Assembly (NCBI RefSeq): GCF_000247695.1
Contig: NW_004624730.1
Coordinates: 29,189,351 to 29,253,350 of the forward strand
DNA length: 64,000 nucleotides
From: Heterocephalus glaber
Taxonomy: Eukaryota > Chordata > Mammalia > Rodentia > Bathyergidae
Reading direction: 5' to 3'
Shown here: piece after piece, positions 23,440 through 34,560 of the stretch
How positions within the stretch are numbered: the stretch's first letter is position 1
How the letters are laid out: each line of letters begins with the position of its first letter
The notes under the pieces: generated by a model
The model's database searches: none
Seen by the model: the letters and a program-made list of their open reading frames with translations, nothing else
What the model was told of the DNA's origin: nothing
Translations under genes and position numbers: made by a program

Positions 23440-24559
23440 GCTTGGTGGCTTTCCTCTGTTGGGCCTCATGGAGTTGTGACCTTCATTATCTTTTTCTAGG
23501 ATATTTTTTAGAATTGTCTGGAGTGCTGGTTTAGTGTTCATGAAATTTCTCAGGTGCTCTTTGTCATAAAAGTATCTAATTTCCCCATCAATTTTGAAAG
23601 ATAATTTTGCAGCATGAAACAGTCTAGGTTGGAAGTTATTTTCTTTTAGGGCTTGAAATACTTCACTCCAGGCTCTCCTTGACTTGAGGGTTTGTGTTGA
23701 GAAGTCTGCTGTGATTCTGATGGGCTTCCCTTTGTAGGTGATTTGTTTCTTTTATCTAACTGCTTGTAGGATTTTGTTCTTCTGTTGGGTTTCTGGCATC
23801 TTGACTATTATATGTCTAGGTGTAAATTGTTTTTTGATCATGGCTAGTTGGAGTTCTATATGCCTCACTTATCTGTATGTCCAATTCTCTACCTCTGTCT
23901 GGGAAGTTTTCTACTATTACTTCTGTGAACTTTCTTTTCCCTGTCAATTATACTTTCTCCTGTTTTTTTCTGGACTCCTATTAGTCTTATGTTATTCTTC
24001 TTTGCATCATCTAGCAGCTGATGGATTGATTCCTTGTAGTTTCCTACTATTTTTAAGAATTCTCTGTTTTCATGGTCACTAACTGCAATCCTGTCTTCTA
24101 TATCTGATATTCTATCTTCACATTCTGTGAATCTAGTGTGAATGCTTTTAATGGAATTTTTAGTGTACTGGATATCTGTTTTAGTGTACTGGATATCTGT
24201 TTGAATCTGTTTCATGGATTCCATCTCTTTCTTATGTTGGGTGATCATGGTTTCCATTTCTTTCTTTTGCTGTGCATTCATGGCTTCCAGTATGGTTCTG
24301 AGCTCATCTATTTTTTTTTATCTGTTTATGTTCTCGAGCCTCTAATCATACCTTTCACTCTGCTCACCATCTCTGTAGTTATCGGGGAAATTATTTCTGC
24401 TTTGAATTTTTCTAGAGCCTCATTCATCTGTTTTGTTACTTCCTGTGCTATCAATTCAGGGTGTCCAGTTGGTTGATTATCAGACTTTTCCTCCTCTTTT
24501 CCCCCAGAATGGGGTGGGGTGGAAGTCTGAGTTTGTGCCTTGCTTAAATGTCTTCTCAT
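23440..24559 (-). pseudogene. L1 ORF1 (RNA-binding chaperone), broken, with a heptad duplication
   Basis: Starts MRRHLSKAQTQTSTPPHSGG at 24559. After a stop at 24326 the coiled coil continues from 24281 with DIQYTK occurring twice in a row (TDIQYTK TDIQYTK). The RRM-like part follows (ECEDRISDIEDRI, then LIGVQKKTGE) and the C-terminal domain lies at 23890-23440 (KPIRITADFSTQTLKSRR, FQPRLFHAAKLSF). ORF1p normally trimerises through this coiled coil and coats L1 RNA. Frames are broken at 24326 and 23889. Confidence 0.88.
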
Positions 24560-26149
24560 TTTTGTTTTTTGTACTGTCTTTGGTTTAATTCCTAGGTTGA
24601 TACTTCAAAATTGCTTATTGTATGTATCTTTGTTGCTTATGTTTAGAACCCTTGTGGAATGATTGCTTTTCAGAAGTGTCTTCCAAATAAAGCTGTTCTT
24701 TGGGTTTTGAGTCTCTAATGACTCTGAGGCTATCTCATTTTCATTATACTATGAAGGCAATCACAACACCTTAGCCCAAATGATACAATCAGCAACACCA
24801 TAACATCAAGCACAGCTTAGAAAATTACAGTTTGTTGTAGTTATTAATCTATCACCTTTACATGTGTGAATTATATCAAATATCCCCAACATATGTTTAC
24901 AGTGAATAAACTCTTCAACATAGCAACTTTACAATTCAGGATGGGAAGTTAGAAGGAGTTGGGGAGGGAGGGATAGATAGGTAGTAGGATCAGGAAAGGT
25001 TAGTAATGAGGCCAGAAGACACAGGAAGATCATGCGAACACTAAGAAACTGTTGAAGACAAGAAAAGGCAGAATGAAAGAACAAAGAGGTGAACAGAACA
25101 AACTAACAGCAATAGGGAGGCTAGATACTGTATTTACTTTCCTTTAAAACTAATGATAATTGAGAAGGAAAAAGAGAAGAAAAGAAAAATAAAGAAGAAA
25201 TCCAAATTAGTTCCAGAACAGAAACAAAAACAAAAAGGGAGATGAAGAACAACGTGGGTCACCAAGAGAGTGAGTGAAAGAGTGAGAGAAAGAAAAGAGA
25301 AAAGAAAGAGAAAAATAAAAGAAAAATAAAAGTTGGAAAAGAGTTGAAAAAATTAAAAATTAAAAATAAGAGAAAAAATTTTTTTGCAAATAACAAAAAA
25401 TAAAAATGAAGGGCCTCCTTCAGGGTGTGTCTCTGCTGTCATAGTAGGCAATGTGGGCAGCTATGCACAGATATGTCAGTGAGTCTCAGTAAGCCAGTAG
25501 CAGACCTGCGAGATTCAGGCAGATTTCTGGCTGCTAGTCCTAAGTTGAGCTCCCTGTCCTCCTGCAGGGTTGAACTCTGCAATTTTTACTGCAGGTTCCA
25601 GCTGCCCTTCCCCTGAAGATCGTCCAGGTTCCAGTGAGAGGTGATGATCCTTCCAACATACCCAGTACGGTGGTGTGGTGTGCCTTTATTGCAGAGATTC
25701 TCTTCACTTTTCCACTGGGATTCAGTTTTCATCAGGAGTCTGAGAGAGGCCCACTTTCTGTTGCTCACTTCTGTTCTATCTTGTGGAGGTCAGGACGATG
25801 GGCTTTATGACCCCCTGTACCTCTGTAGTGTGGAATCAGTTAGCAGCACAACCAGGAGGCCAAAGGTAGGGGGAAGGGGTACAGGGGGAGTGGGCCCTGC
25901 AGGTGCCCGTGCTGCTAAGCTAGTTGTAGTGGGTGGAGCGCCGGGTTGGAGAGGGGGCTCCTCACTGCTGGGGTCCTCACCATGCACCTGTTGGTCCTGG
26001 TGGTATTTTAAATTTTTTATACAAAAAATATTTGGTCTTTCAGAAACATTTTCAAAAGCAAAGAGTGCTGAATTTATGGGTTTCTATAACCACAATATAA
26101 AACAAATATTTGAAACTTAGCAGAGATTTCTAATTATTTCTTGGACTTT

Positions 26150-26340
26150 ATTGTGTAGCAGAAGAAACAATAGATTAGGCATAAAGAGATCTGAAATTCC
26201 TTGAGATATTATGACTTATAGATGTGATAGTGCCAAGTTTATGTAGTTAGTCTCAACATCCATTTCATCATCTAAAGAAATCGAGACTTTTAAACTTCAC
26301 AGAGTTATTCTGAGTTTGGAATAATTTAACATAATTATAT
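26150..26340 (+). repeat. MIR fragment in intron 4
   Basis: gtctcaacatccatttcatc, atctaaagaaatcgag, ttcacagagttattctgagt and the trailing aatttaacataattata match the MIR 3' half. Confidence 0.55.
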
Positions 26341-27178
26341 GATAAAAATATCTGACATCCTGAAATGATCCTTACAAATGGACTCCAAAATATCTAAAAT
26401 ATTCTCTTTTGACAATTATAATTAAAATATACATAAATATCACAATTTTAAAGATATTTTGTCACATCCATACCTTTATTTTTATAGAGAAGATACATAT
26501 ATATTTTATAATATAACATGCATTTCAAATACATGTAAAACATCTTTTAAAGTGTATGTTTTTAAGTTAAAACATTTATAAAATCATTATGGATCACTTT
26601 TTTGTTGCAATTTGATGTTTGTACATTGCTGTTTTCAGACCAATGATATTTGCCAATATGAACAAACATGCATGTAATAAATATTCTTCTAACAAACATG
26701 CATGTTAATTGAAGGCTTCACATAGAATTCCTATCAAAATCTCCTAAAGTAGCATTACTACATCATCACTGGCAAGTCACAGATGATCCTTCTTTTCTAT
26801 GAAAAACTAATTGATTTACTAGTCTATTTTAATAATTTTTTCTATATTAACAGAAATCTACTGAGGTCAGATTAATACAGTACCTCAGGATGTAATTTTT
26901 GGGAGAAAGGGTAAGAAATTAGCTTATAATTATTTCTAAGACCTTTTTGCATTATTTATTAAGAGTATAGTACAGATGATTTTCCTTCAGTTAAAAGTAT
27001 GCTTAAATTATATAACGTTTAGTTCAGTAAATTCATCTTGAATATTTCAAAGCCTGTTGAGATATGTTTCAATCACTGCTTGTCCTTTCTGAGGTTACAA
27101 ATTTACATCTACACTATGTTGTTATTTTATTATTTTCAAATGAAAATATTTCATACAAATCATCTTAATTCCTTTTAG
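26341..27178. other. Intron 4 distal part, nothing recognised
   Basis: AT-rich. A 15-base word aacaaacatgcatgt occurs twice (about 26661 and 26690), which may be a small local duplication. Confidence 0.45.
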
Positions 27179-27769
27179 CACTTACACGACCCAGAAGTCA
27201 AGACCAAACTCGTGATCCAGGCTTTGCTTTATCCTGCACTTCAGACTCTGGATTTGGATTCACCATCATGTTGAGAAAATCAACATATGCCATTTCTCTA
27301 CAAGTCACTCGTGGCCAGGTTCTGGAGTGAATACTTCTGTACAGACAGATCACTTGAGAAAGCCATAGTTTACAACCAGCATGTACCTGCAGAATCCAGT
27401 CATCTGTTTCAATTTTTTAACTGGAGTTCCTTGCTCCCTGAGAGGTTTAGAAAAGGATATATTTATAACAACTCATTTTGTGGTAGTTCTGAGTTATCTA
27501 AAAAATATCCTGGGTTCCTAGATGTGAGGGCATCTCCTCTGTTGCTAGATGACAGCAAGTTGCCTGATTTACCCCTGACCTCAATTGTCAACATGATGTC
27601 TTAAGAGACGATGGACTCGTGTATATTACCAGACTTTGGAATGCTGGTGTTTAAGTGGCCTATTACCATGCTGAGAATGGATCACATGGAATGTTTTTTG
27701 TAATGGAAGTTAAAATTAGTTATAAGTGGATAAATCACTACATTAACTGCCTAAGGGAAAAATCTATAG
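27179..27769 (+). pseudogene. AADAC: AADAC-like pseudogene exon 5 (terminal), multiple lesions
   Basis: The acceptor ccttttag ends at 27178. The exon starts HLHDPEVKTKL and meets TGA at 27272-27274 (codon 233). The same frame then stays open to 27604 with strong family similarity ([32 protein letters not shown]). Near 27581-27586 about 7 bases are missing relative to the family spacing, shifting the frame. The continuation ([17 protein letters not shown]) carries the triad Asp and then TAA at 27652-27654 in a position that is Gln in AADAC. The triad His follows in GSHGMFF. A five-A run before 27763 has one base too many, hiding the ancestral stop at 27767-27769. Confidence 0.92.
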
Positions 27770-28590
27770 AAAAACATGTATTAATGATATATTTTTAAAA
27801 TATACTAAATCACAAAACATCAGAAAATCCACATTGTACAAAATTGTCTTCCTTGTACTGTTCTATTGAACACCTGCATACACTAGAATAATTCTTACTG
27901 TAATAGTCACTCTTATTCTGTCTTATTCATAAGGATTTTATTCAACATTTGCCATCATAAATGTTCTATTTCTAATAATTTTCTCACATTGTTAATCTTA
28001 TTTTTAATATCTTTTTTTCTTTATGCTATCTTTTTCATGTGTTGTCTATTATTTACAATCACAGGAAGAGAAATGCAAGAAATGGTGCCTATCTGGATAA
28101 TGTCAACATTTTAATCAACATACATTTAGGATTTGAAACATTACTAATCACTGGTATGACTTGAGTGCCAAGTCTTTTCAAAAGCAGTTTCCTTGCACAA
28201 TTCCATTTTATTACCTCTGAATATTTCTCTTTGCAACATTTCTAGAACTCAGGTATCATGTGTTACAATATCAATACTGATTATCACCACAGCTTTTAAG
28301 GTATTAACTACTTTGATCTGGGAGAAGGTAGAGTAATTGAAGAAAAATTGAAAAGGTTTTCAAGAAGTACAATGACTTAATGACATCCAAAGACTGAAAA
28401 TGTTGAAGCATCTAACCAGCAATAGAAAAATCTCACACACATAAAAATCTAGTCTGTGCAAAGCCCATTCAGATAGTTCATAGAGGAGAGTAAAATAGAA
28501 ATGGTTTTGTTCCAAGGGTGGGAAGAATTATTTGTGTGGACCATGAGCTATACAATACATTCTTATCATGAGGTCACATATTAACAGGTG
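27770..28590. other. 3' flank of the AADAC pseudogene, nothing recognised
   Basis: AT-rich sequence. No AATAAA signal stands out in the first few hundred bases, so the ancestral polyadenylation site cannot be placed. Confidence 0.4.
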
Positions 28591-28670
28591 TCTTCAGGTG
28601 GTAGAGGAGCTCCATATATTCTTCAGGTACCAAAGTTCCTTCTGTCTATCTACTTCACCATTCTCAATAT

Positions 28671-28694
28671 TGTGTGTGTGTGTGTGTGTGTGTG
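28671..28694 (+). repeat. (TG)n microsatellite
   Basis: Twelve uninterrupted TG units. Confidence 0.97.
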
Positions 28695-28779
28695 TTGTAT
28701 TTATAATTATTGCACTTCTGTGTTTAACCTGAATATTTGATCTAGGCAGAGATAGGGTAGAAAACAAGAGCTGATATTG

Positions 28780-28960
28780 ATATTGTCCCCAAGGGCTGGT
28801 CCCCATGATCTGCCTCATCCAATTAGTCCCACCTCCTAATAAGCCTACTGAACTATGAACTCATCAGGATTTTAATCCATTGATGACCCGAGAATCCGCA
28901 AGCTCCAATCACTTCCCAAAAGCCAATTAGCTGGCAACCCAGCATCATATCATTTCATAA
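28780..28960 (-). mobile_element. MaLR-like LTR fragment (family B)
   Basis: Reverse complement of the family seen at 63528-63938: cccacctcctaataagcct, gaactatgaactcatcagga and ttaatccattgatgacccg match its middle. The family assignment to mammalian MaLR/ERVL is by resemblance only. Confidence 0.55.
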
Positions 28961-29820
28961 TATGAAATTTGGGGCATATTCTAGATCTATATCAATAACT
29001 TGTTAAGTAGTTATTATAGGAACATTATTTTCTAAATAAGTAAATAGTTGACGGCTAACACTAAATGTAATAAATAGAAATAAATAAGTTAGATGTGTTG
29101 TTCCAAATCATTGTTTCTATAATATGTAAAAACTCAAAAATATGCTTGTGGTTTGAAACAAACTATTGAATTAATCCATGGCTATTATTTGATACTGTTG
29201 TACCTGATCCTTCCTAAATGGTAGAAAATGTGACGCATACATTTTTAACTGTAAGAAAACATTTAACCAGAGTTTGGTACTCGAATGTCATTTCTAATGT
29301 TTTCATATTAAACAATTTTTTTCACAAATAATGTCTTGAGCAGAAAGCAGACAGTAGAGGCAGGCCAGAAATTAAGTTTATTGAAGTTTGTGAATCTGAC
29401 ATTTCGAAGTCTGAATAGTGTCTTCACTGAAGACATAACATTTTTAGATGGTTTACCTTTTAATGAAATTTGTGGCAATGATGAAATTTCCAAAGGTGAT
29501 TATCATGGAGAAAATTGCCAAGGTTCAAATTATGCAGCAATTACCCATGCAAATATTTTCTTAAAACAAATTGAATCATAGTTTCACAAAAATATTGAAG
29601 AGATTTAGCATTTACTTCAACAATATAATCAAAGAATTGAAGATGAAGTTAATTTTTAAAAATATTTTCTTTCTCTTCTACTTCAAACTACTGAAAACTG
29701 GTACTTACTTGAGGATACTTCACCATCTGTTTTTCTCTATGTCACAAGACTGGGGTTTAATCTGTGGGTTTGCTTTGCTCATGGCTCCTTGGAGACTGTT
29801 CCTCTACCTTTGGTCTTGTT
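28961..29820. other. AT-rich DNA, nothing recognised
   Basis: A frame of 81 codons at 29336-29581 has no recognisable features and is probably chance. Confidence 0.4.
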
Positions 29821-29935
29821 CAGGAGTCAGCAACTATAGCCTACAGGCCAAATGCACCCTGTGACCTCTTTATATTCAAATCTGAGCAAAGAATTTTTTA
29901 TATATTATACTGTGAGGTAAAGAACAGCAAACTGA
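29820..29935 (+). mobile_element. hAT-type DNA transposon remnant (possible)
   Basis: caggagtcagcaactatagc followed by ctacaggccaaatgcaccct resembles the end of old mammalian hAT-Charlie-like nonautonomous transposons. Only one end is visible. Confidence 0.4.
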
Positions 29936-30269
29936 AGAGAAAGAGGAAGAGGAGAAGCATAGGAAGGAGAATAGAATCATATTTATCATCTGACCCTTTA
30001 TAGAAAAGCTTACAACAGTCTATACCAAAATAACCATTTTTAGAAAATGCTACAATGGAGATTCCAGGAAGTTAGATATGCCAGGCATGAGGAATGTCTA
30101 TTAAATTATCCTGAAAGCAGTGAGAACATTCAACTCAAGAAAGGGAAGACATGGGCTGCACCCAGCAAGGCTATGGAGTGTAACTGCCAAAGCCCTTTAG
30201 AGCTCACATCATACCACCACATAACCCAGATGTTTATAGAATATAATGTCTTTCCTGAGGGGTTGTGGT

Positions 30270-30371
30270 TTTGCTTTGGTCCTTCAAATGTCCTTCAAAT
30301 ATCCTTCAAAGCTTATGTGTTGAAGTCCCGATCCCCAATGCAGCAAGTATCAGAGGTAGGGTTTTGGCAAA
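30270..30371 (+). mobile_element. MaLR-like LTR fragment, interrupted by an ERV LTR
   Basis: aaagcttatgtgttgaagtc, ccgatccccaatgcagcaag and atcagaggtagggttttggc follow the family B start. It stops where the next LTR begins. Confidence 0.45.
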
Positions 30372-30891
30372 TGACTGTCATACAAGAATTATTGAAAAAG
30401 GAGTTAAAATTCTACTAAACAATGAAAACAATGGCCCTTAACTGGAGTTCCAAAGCCCAAATTGTGTCTGCTGACTCATTACCCCCAGAAGATCTTACAA
30501 AAACATCTTCCAGGTGTCTCTAATCTGTCTGGAAACTCCCAAAACATAATCAGACAAGCCATTCACTCAGAGGCAGATAGGCTGTGCCTGGGTACTGCAT
30601 AAATAATAGATTGGACCCTACATATATATAGTCTTCTATAGAGTAGAGATTATATTTCATACACAGCCCATGTTCTCACCTAAATCCCTTACAAACCCAC
30701 AGACAAAGAGGCTCTGTGAATATCCTGCACAGGACTCCCTCCCAGCTAATGGGAGCTCTACTTCCTTGCCTTTATATCTTTTACTTATTTCCATTTATAT
30801 CTTTTAAATAAATTTACTTTACACTCTACCTCCTCCATCTACAGTTTCATTCTTGGTCAGTGTGGGATATGACCCCAGCATTCCAGTAACA
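30372..30891 (+). mobile_element. ERV LTR, family C, 5' copy
   Basis: Runs from tgactgtc to cagtaaca, about 520 bases, and aligns with 31579-32060. It contains caggtgtctctaatctgtct, a TATA-like tacatatatatag near 30619, agagtagagatta, and the poly-A signal region tttaaataaattta near 30804-30818. It is directly followed by a primer-binding-site-like stretch. Confidence 0.75.
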
Positions 30892-30914
30892 TATTTTGGG
30901 GCTTTTCTGGAATT
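30892..30914 (+). other. Possible tRNA-Pro-like primer-binding site
   Basis: ttttggggcttttctggaat directly after the LTR resembles the 18-base site of proline-primed retroviruses with several changes. It supports reading the upstream LTR as the 5' LTR. Confidence 0.45.
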
Positions 30915-31578
30915 CCTAGAGAAGGTAAGCAAAATATATACTTTCCTACAGTCTTTGCTTTCACTTTTCATTTTCTGATGAAGATAATATTGGAACCTTG
31001 TTGATCAATTAGAAGTGATTACCATGGTCACCAATCTTGCAGGATGGGAGATAAGTTTCACTGATGTGGGCTGAGCTAATCCTCCTCTAACACAAGTGGA
31101 GGAAATATCAGCCCAGTTTCATTTTAATTCTCCCTTCAGCTCGGATCTTCTACTAGGGAGGGAGAGAATGGTGCCTGGTGCTCTTGGCTCTCCATGGCTG
31201 ATTGTCCTAAGCATATCAATGCTTTAACTTGCCACAGAAATTAGCAGGAAAACTCACCTTTCCGCATCTTGAAGTCCTTTTCTTGGCAGAAAAGACAAGC
31301 CAGCTGCCTCCATAACTGTTTGTCTCATATTAATTCTGTCGCTGCACTTTTGTAGGCACGAGTCAGATAATTAAAAGCCATTAGTGCATCCCTCTTGTTT
31401 AGAAATTCCTGCGAAAGAATAACTCAGTCATAGAGCAGACTATTTTAACCTCCACCAAGTACAAGAAAACTACCATGCATATGCTATGCTTATGTTCTAT
31501 GTTTGTACAAAACAGATGTCTTTGTCACATAATCTTTTCCTATAACTTGAACATTTTGGCCTTCTTCAGATGAAGGAA
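30915..31578 (+). mobile_element. Short internal region of the family C ERV
   Basis: About 660 bases between two same-strand LTRs. No gag or pol motif is recognised, so most of the provirus is missing or the element was always nonautonomous. Confidence 0.5.
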
Positions 31579-32060
31579 TGACAAAAAATCAGTGAGAAAG
31601 AAGTTGAAATTCTAATAAACCACAAAGACACATCCCCCAAATTGAGCTGGAAAACCCAAAGTAGTCTGCTAAGTCACCACTCACCAGCAAAACATCTGCC
31701 AGGTGTCTCTCACCTGCCAGGAACCTCCTCAAAACACGCGCAGGCAGTCCATTGGCTCAAAGACATGGGGCCTTGCATGAGCAACACATAAACACTATGC
31801 AGATTGAATCCTAAAACGTTTATAGTTTCCTGTAGGGTAGAGATTATTTTGCTTTCACAATAGCCGGAGTTCCCTTCCAAAACCCTTGAAAACCCCTAGA
31901 CAAAGCCTCTCCATGAAGTGCCCTGCTCAGGACCTCCTCCTAGCTAGCAGGTGCTCTACTTCATTGTCTTTATATCTTTTAAATTAATCTGCTTACATTT
32001 TACCTTCTCCATCCAGTTTCATTCTTTCTTACTGTGCGACATAACTCCACCATTCCAACA
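31579..32060 (+). mobile_element. ERV LTR, family C, 3' copy
   Basis: Starts tgacaaaaaatcag and ends near cattccaaca. It shares caggtgtctctcacctgcca, gtagggtagagattattttg and ttcattgtctttatatcttt with 30372-30891. Divergence between the two is considerable by eye, so the insertion is old. Confidence 0.75.
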
Positions 32061-32065
32061 TTACA

Positions 32066-32515
32066 ATATCAATTGGATCATGAAGGATATGATATGAATA
32101 TATTAACCCATTGAAAAACTCTTAATTTGATGTCATTATTGGGAAGTGGTAGAAATTTTTGGAAGTGAGGCCTGATTGGAAAAAATACATTAATGGAATC
32201 ATACTCTAGAAAGAACTTGATTGTTTTTCTCTGTGTCTGTCTCTGTCTCTCTATCTTTATCTTTATCTTTATCTCTGTCTGTCTCTCTGTCTCTCCCCCC
32301 CCCCACACAATATTCCAGGATATAATAAAGTATGGGCACCTCTCTGACAATATTTTTCAACAAAATGAGCCACTGCTGACCACTGTTAGCACTGTTAGTG
32401 TTGGCTGTTTGAGCCTCCCAAACTGTAAGCTTACAAACCTATTTTCTTCATAAGAACCATACTTCCAGTATTTTGTGGTAGTAATGGAAACCTGATCGAT
32501 ACAGCAGCTATGAGG
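32066..32515 (+). mobile_element. MaLR-like LTR (family B) split by a simple repeat
   Basis: ttattgggaagtggtagaaa, ggaagtgaggcctgattgg, then a TC-rich simple repeat, then gagcctcccaaactgtaagc and ttgtggtagtaatggaaacc, the ordered landmarks of the family at 63528. Confidence 0.5.
32225..32312 (+). repeat. TC-rich simple repeat: (TCTG)n, (TCTTTA)n, poly-C, CA
   Basis: tctgtctc units, three tctttatctttat units, tctgtctgtc and a C11-like run at about 32296-32306. Confidence 0.9.
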
Positions 32516-32949
32516 CTTATAAACAGTCAACATATTTGGTTACTACTTAAATTCCAAAAGGCTTTCCTGAACAAGTTTGGAAACTTTATCATAGTTGAAT
32601 GTTTCAAAGTCATCTACATTGCCTGCTGAGTGAGTTTCTTTTAATGTAAGTGGTATTTTAAATAAAAATCCAGAATTTGTGTTAGAGGTAGACATCTGTG
32701 ATTGTTTTTTAGTGTTTTTGAGTATGTCTCTGTGATTTGGCAGCTTTGCTTTCATTTTTGGCTCCCGGATGTTCATCTAAGGGTAGCTGCTTTCTTTGTA
32801 CAGAATGCTTCACCACAAATTCTTGAAACACAAAGCTCTCACCCTGCCTACCTTTTTTCAATATATTCTCATAGATGACATAGGAAGCATTTCCTCACAA
32901 CTCCTGCTTAGATACCCAGCTTGCATGAATCTTCTATATTGTTCTTAAC

Positions 32950-33594
32950 TGTGGGAGAGACTGGCCTGTTGATTAAGCCCAAAGCAGGCTGTAAGCAGTG
33001 CAGGCTATAAACAGTTAACCCCACAATTGGCTTGTTTAAAGAAGTGAGTCTGGCCAAAGCCTATGTGACTCATAGGAGCATTGCAGATGGTGTGCCAGTC
33101 AGTCCCACCTCCCACAGCCCCCGGCCCCACCAATGGCCATGGCAGAGGCTAGAGAAATGGCCCATGAAATTGTGAGGCTTAATATGAGATAACATGGCTG
33201 CCGAGGTCAGAGTGACTCTTACTCAAATTCCATTCCCAGAATTAAAACCTTCTTAACTGAAAAGACATGGTTATTTGTTAAGCACAACATATATCTTGTC
33301 TGTTCTGCTCCTAACACAAGAATGTTTTGTCTCTTGTTTCACAAGTCTTGCCTGCATTCACAATGTTTCCCTAGCAACCAAACATAGCCTCCTCACTCCC
33401 ACTTAACCAATGATTGTTAACCAATAAATATCAGCAGTCTCTTTGCTGCTTGCTCTGAATTGACCATCCCAGTTCCCCATTTCACCTTGATTCTCTCTGT
33501 AAGTCTTTCTTAACACCTTGAGTTGAAGAAGTGAGCAAGAGATTGGGATCATCCGCAGGGGTCTCTGATATTTAATACCTATAAAATCTCCAAC
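32950..33594 (+). mobile_element. ERV LTR, family A copy 2
   Basis: Starts tgtgggagagactggc and aligns with the 5009 LTR (aagcctatgtgactcatagg, the ccaatggcc box, catgaaattgtgag, the poly-A region ccaataaatatcag near 33420). The U5-like part contains ggggtctctgatatttaat. No adjacent coding remnants. Confidence 0.72.
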
Positions 33595-33911
33595 AAGTGA
33601 TACTAAAATAGTAAATTGAGGAAAAATAAAGTTTAATCTCTGCCTTTCACTATTTATTAACAAAAATCCAATTGGAACAAAGTTTAAAGATAAAAGGGAA
33701 GCCAAGAATATACTGGAAGAAATCATAAATTCTCCTATAATATTAGAGAAATTTTTAAATATGAATCAAATCCCAGAAGACTAAAAGACTGATAAATTAT
33801 GATTTTTACAGTGAAGAGTAGTAAATAAAAACTTTGTCATGGCCAATTTATTGTAACAAAGACAAAAGACATTGTAAGAACAAAATTTACATTTATTAGC
33901 TATAGAATGAC

Positions 33912-33993
33912 TTTCTTTTTTGGTACTGGGAATCAAACTCAGGGCCTCACACTTGCCAGGCAGGTGCTGTGCCATTGAGCTACATCCCTGGCC
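33912..33993 (-). mobile_element. ID-type SINE with target-site duplication
   Basis: tttttggtactgggaatcaa, gggcctcacacttgccaggc and gagctacatccctggccc (reverse complement of the ID consensus). Direct repeat ctatagaatgac at 33900-33911 and 33994-34005. Confidence 0.95.
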
Positions 33994-34133
33994 CTATAGA
34001 ATGACATTTAAAAAATTCAATTAAAATTTAACAAAGGAGCTCTTCAGATTTGTCAAAAATAAGAAAAGAAAAGAAAAGAAATTCAAATGACTCTTAAAAG
34101 GAAACATTTTAAATCTTTTTCAGACTTACAGAT

Positions 34134-34560
34134 AGTCATGGCTTATATGTAGATATTCCCCCAAAGCTTCATGTGGTTGTAGGTAGAGTTTTGGGGGGTG
34201 GCTGGACCTAGGGTGTGTGATGCTGGGATTAAGGATGTGATGCTGGAATTAATGGTGTGATGCTAGGATAAAGGATACCCCACTCTGGGTGTGAGTGCTG
34301 CTTGCCCTAAGGGCAGGTAGCATGGATGAAACATAAGGAAGAGTGATCATTTTCTGCTTTGCTGTTCTGCTGCCTCCTGCCTGCCCTGTTTTGCCATGGA
34401 CTATTTCCCCTCTGCAATGTGCCTCTGCCATGCCACCCTGCCTCCAAGTCGGCCAAATATAGACTGAAACCTCTACAAACTGTGATTCAAAATAAACTTT
34501 TCCTCCCTAACTTTGGATATTGAGTACTTCATCTCAGCAATGCAAAAAATAACCAAGACA
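34134..34560 (+). mobile_element. MaLR-like LTR (family B)
   Basis: tgtagatattcccccaaagc, ttcatgtggttgtagg, ttttgccatggactatttcc, gactgaaacctctacaaact and caaaataaacttttcctccc in the same order as at 63528-63938, with the poly-A signal at about 34491. Confidence 0.6.
34214..34277 (+). repeat. Short minisatellite, about 20-21 bp x 3
   Basis: Three imperfect units each containing gtgatgct(g/a)g(g/a)at inside the LTR. Confidence 0.85.

Larger units (their letters stand above)
19257..26005 (-). mobile_element. Near full-length, inactive L1 in intron 4 (antisense to AADAC)
   Basis: A single minus-strand element of about 6.7 kb with the canonical order 5' UTR (26005-24560), ORF1 (24559-23440), ORF2 (23370-19620), 3' UTR (19620-19257). 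The 5' end has a GC-rich patch (about 25860-25990), and an A/G-rich tract on + (T/C-rich on the L1 sense strand) covers 25140-25410. The 3' UTR has the same polypurine block as the other L1 copies in the window. Both ORFs carry stops and frameshifts, so it is immobile. Target duplications were not found. L1 in antisense introns is known to affect splicing and polyadenylation, but the host gene here is dead. Confidence 0.9.
12702..27769 (+). pseudogene. AADAC: AADAC-family arylacetamide deacetylase pseudogene (5 exons)
   Basis: Five exons on the + strand rebuild the layout of arylacetamide deacetylase, a type II ER-membrane serine hydrolase of the HSL-like alpha/beta family that deacetylates small arylamides and esters. 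The exons are 138, 223, 70, 172 and about 590 nt and their phases join correctly, placing the nucleophile Ser at codon 189 as in human AADAC (about 399 aa). All three triad positions can still be read: Ser in GDSAEG, Asp in RDDGL and His in the SHG motif near 27690. Lesions: TAG at codon 28, GG in place of the exon 4 acceptor AG, TGA at codon 233, a frameshift near 27581, TAA at 27652-27654 and one extra A just before the old stop (27767-27769). Introns interrupt it, so it is not a processed copy. It could be the AADAC orthologue or a dead tandem paralogue such as those common in the AADAC cluster; the sequence of exon 1 favours AADAC itself or a close duplicate. Confidence 0.93.

Noticed and set aside
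25140..25410. Purine-rich tract as an independent regulatory element
   Set aside because: It lies within the 5' region of the antisense L1, so the simplest reading is L1 leader sequence with low-complexity expansion.
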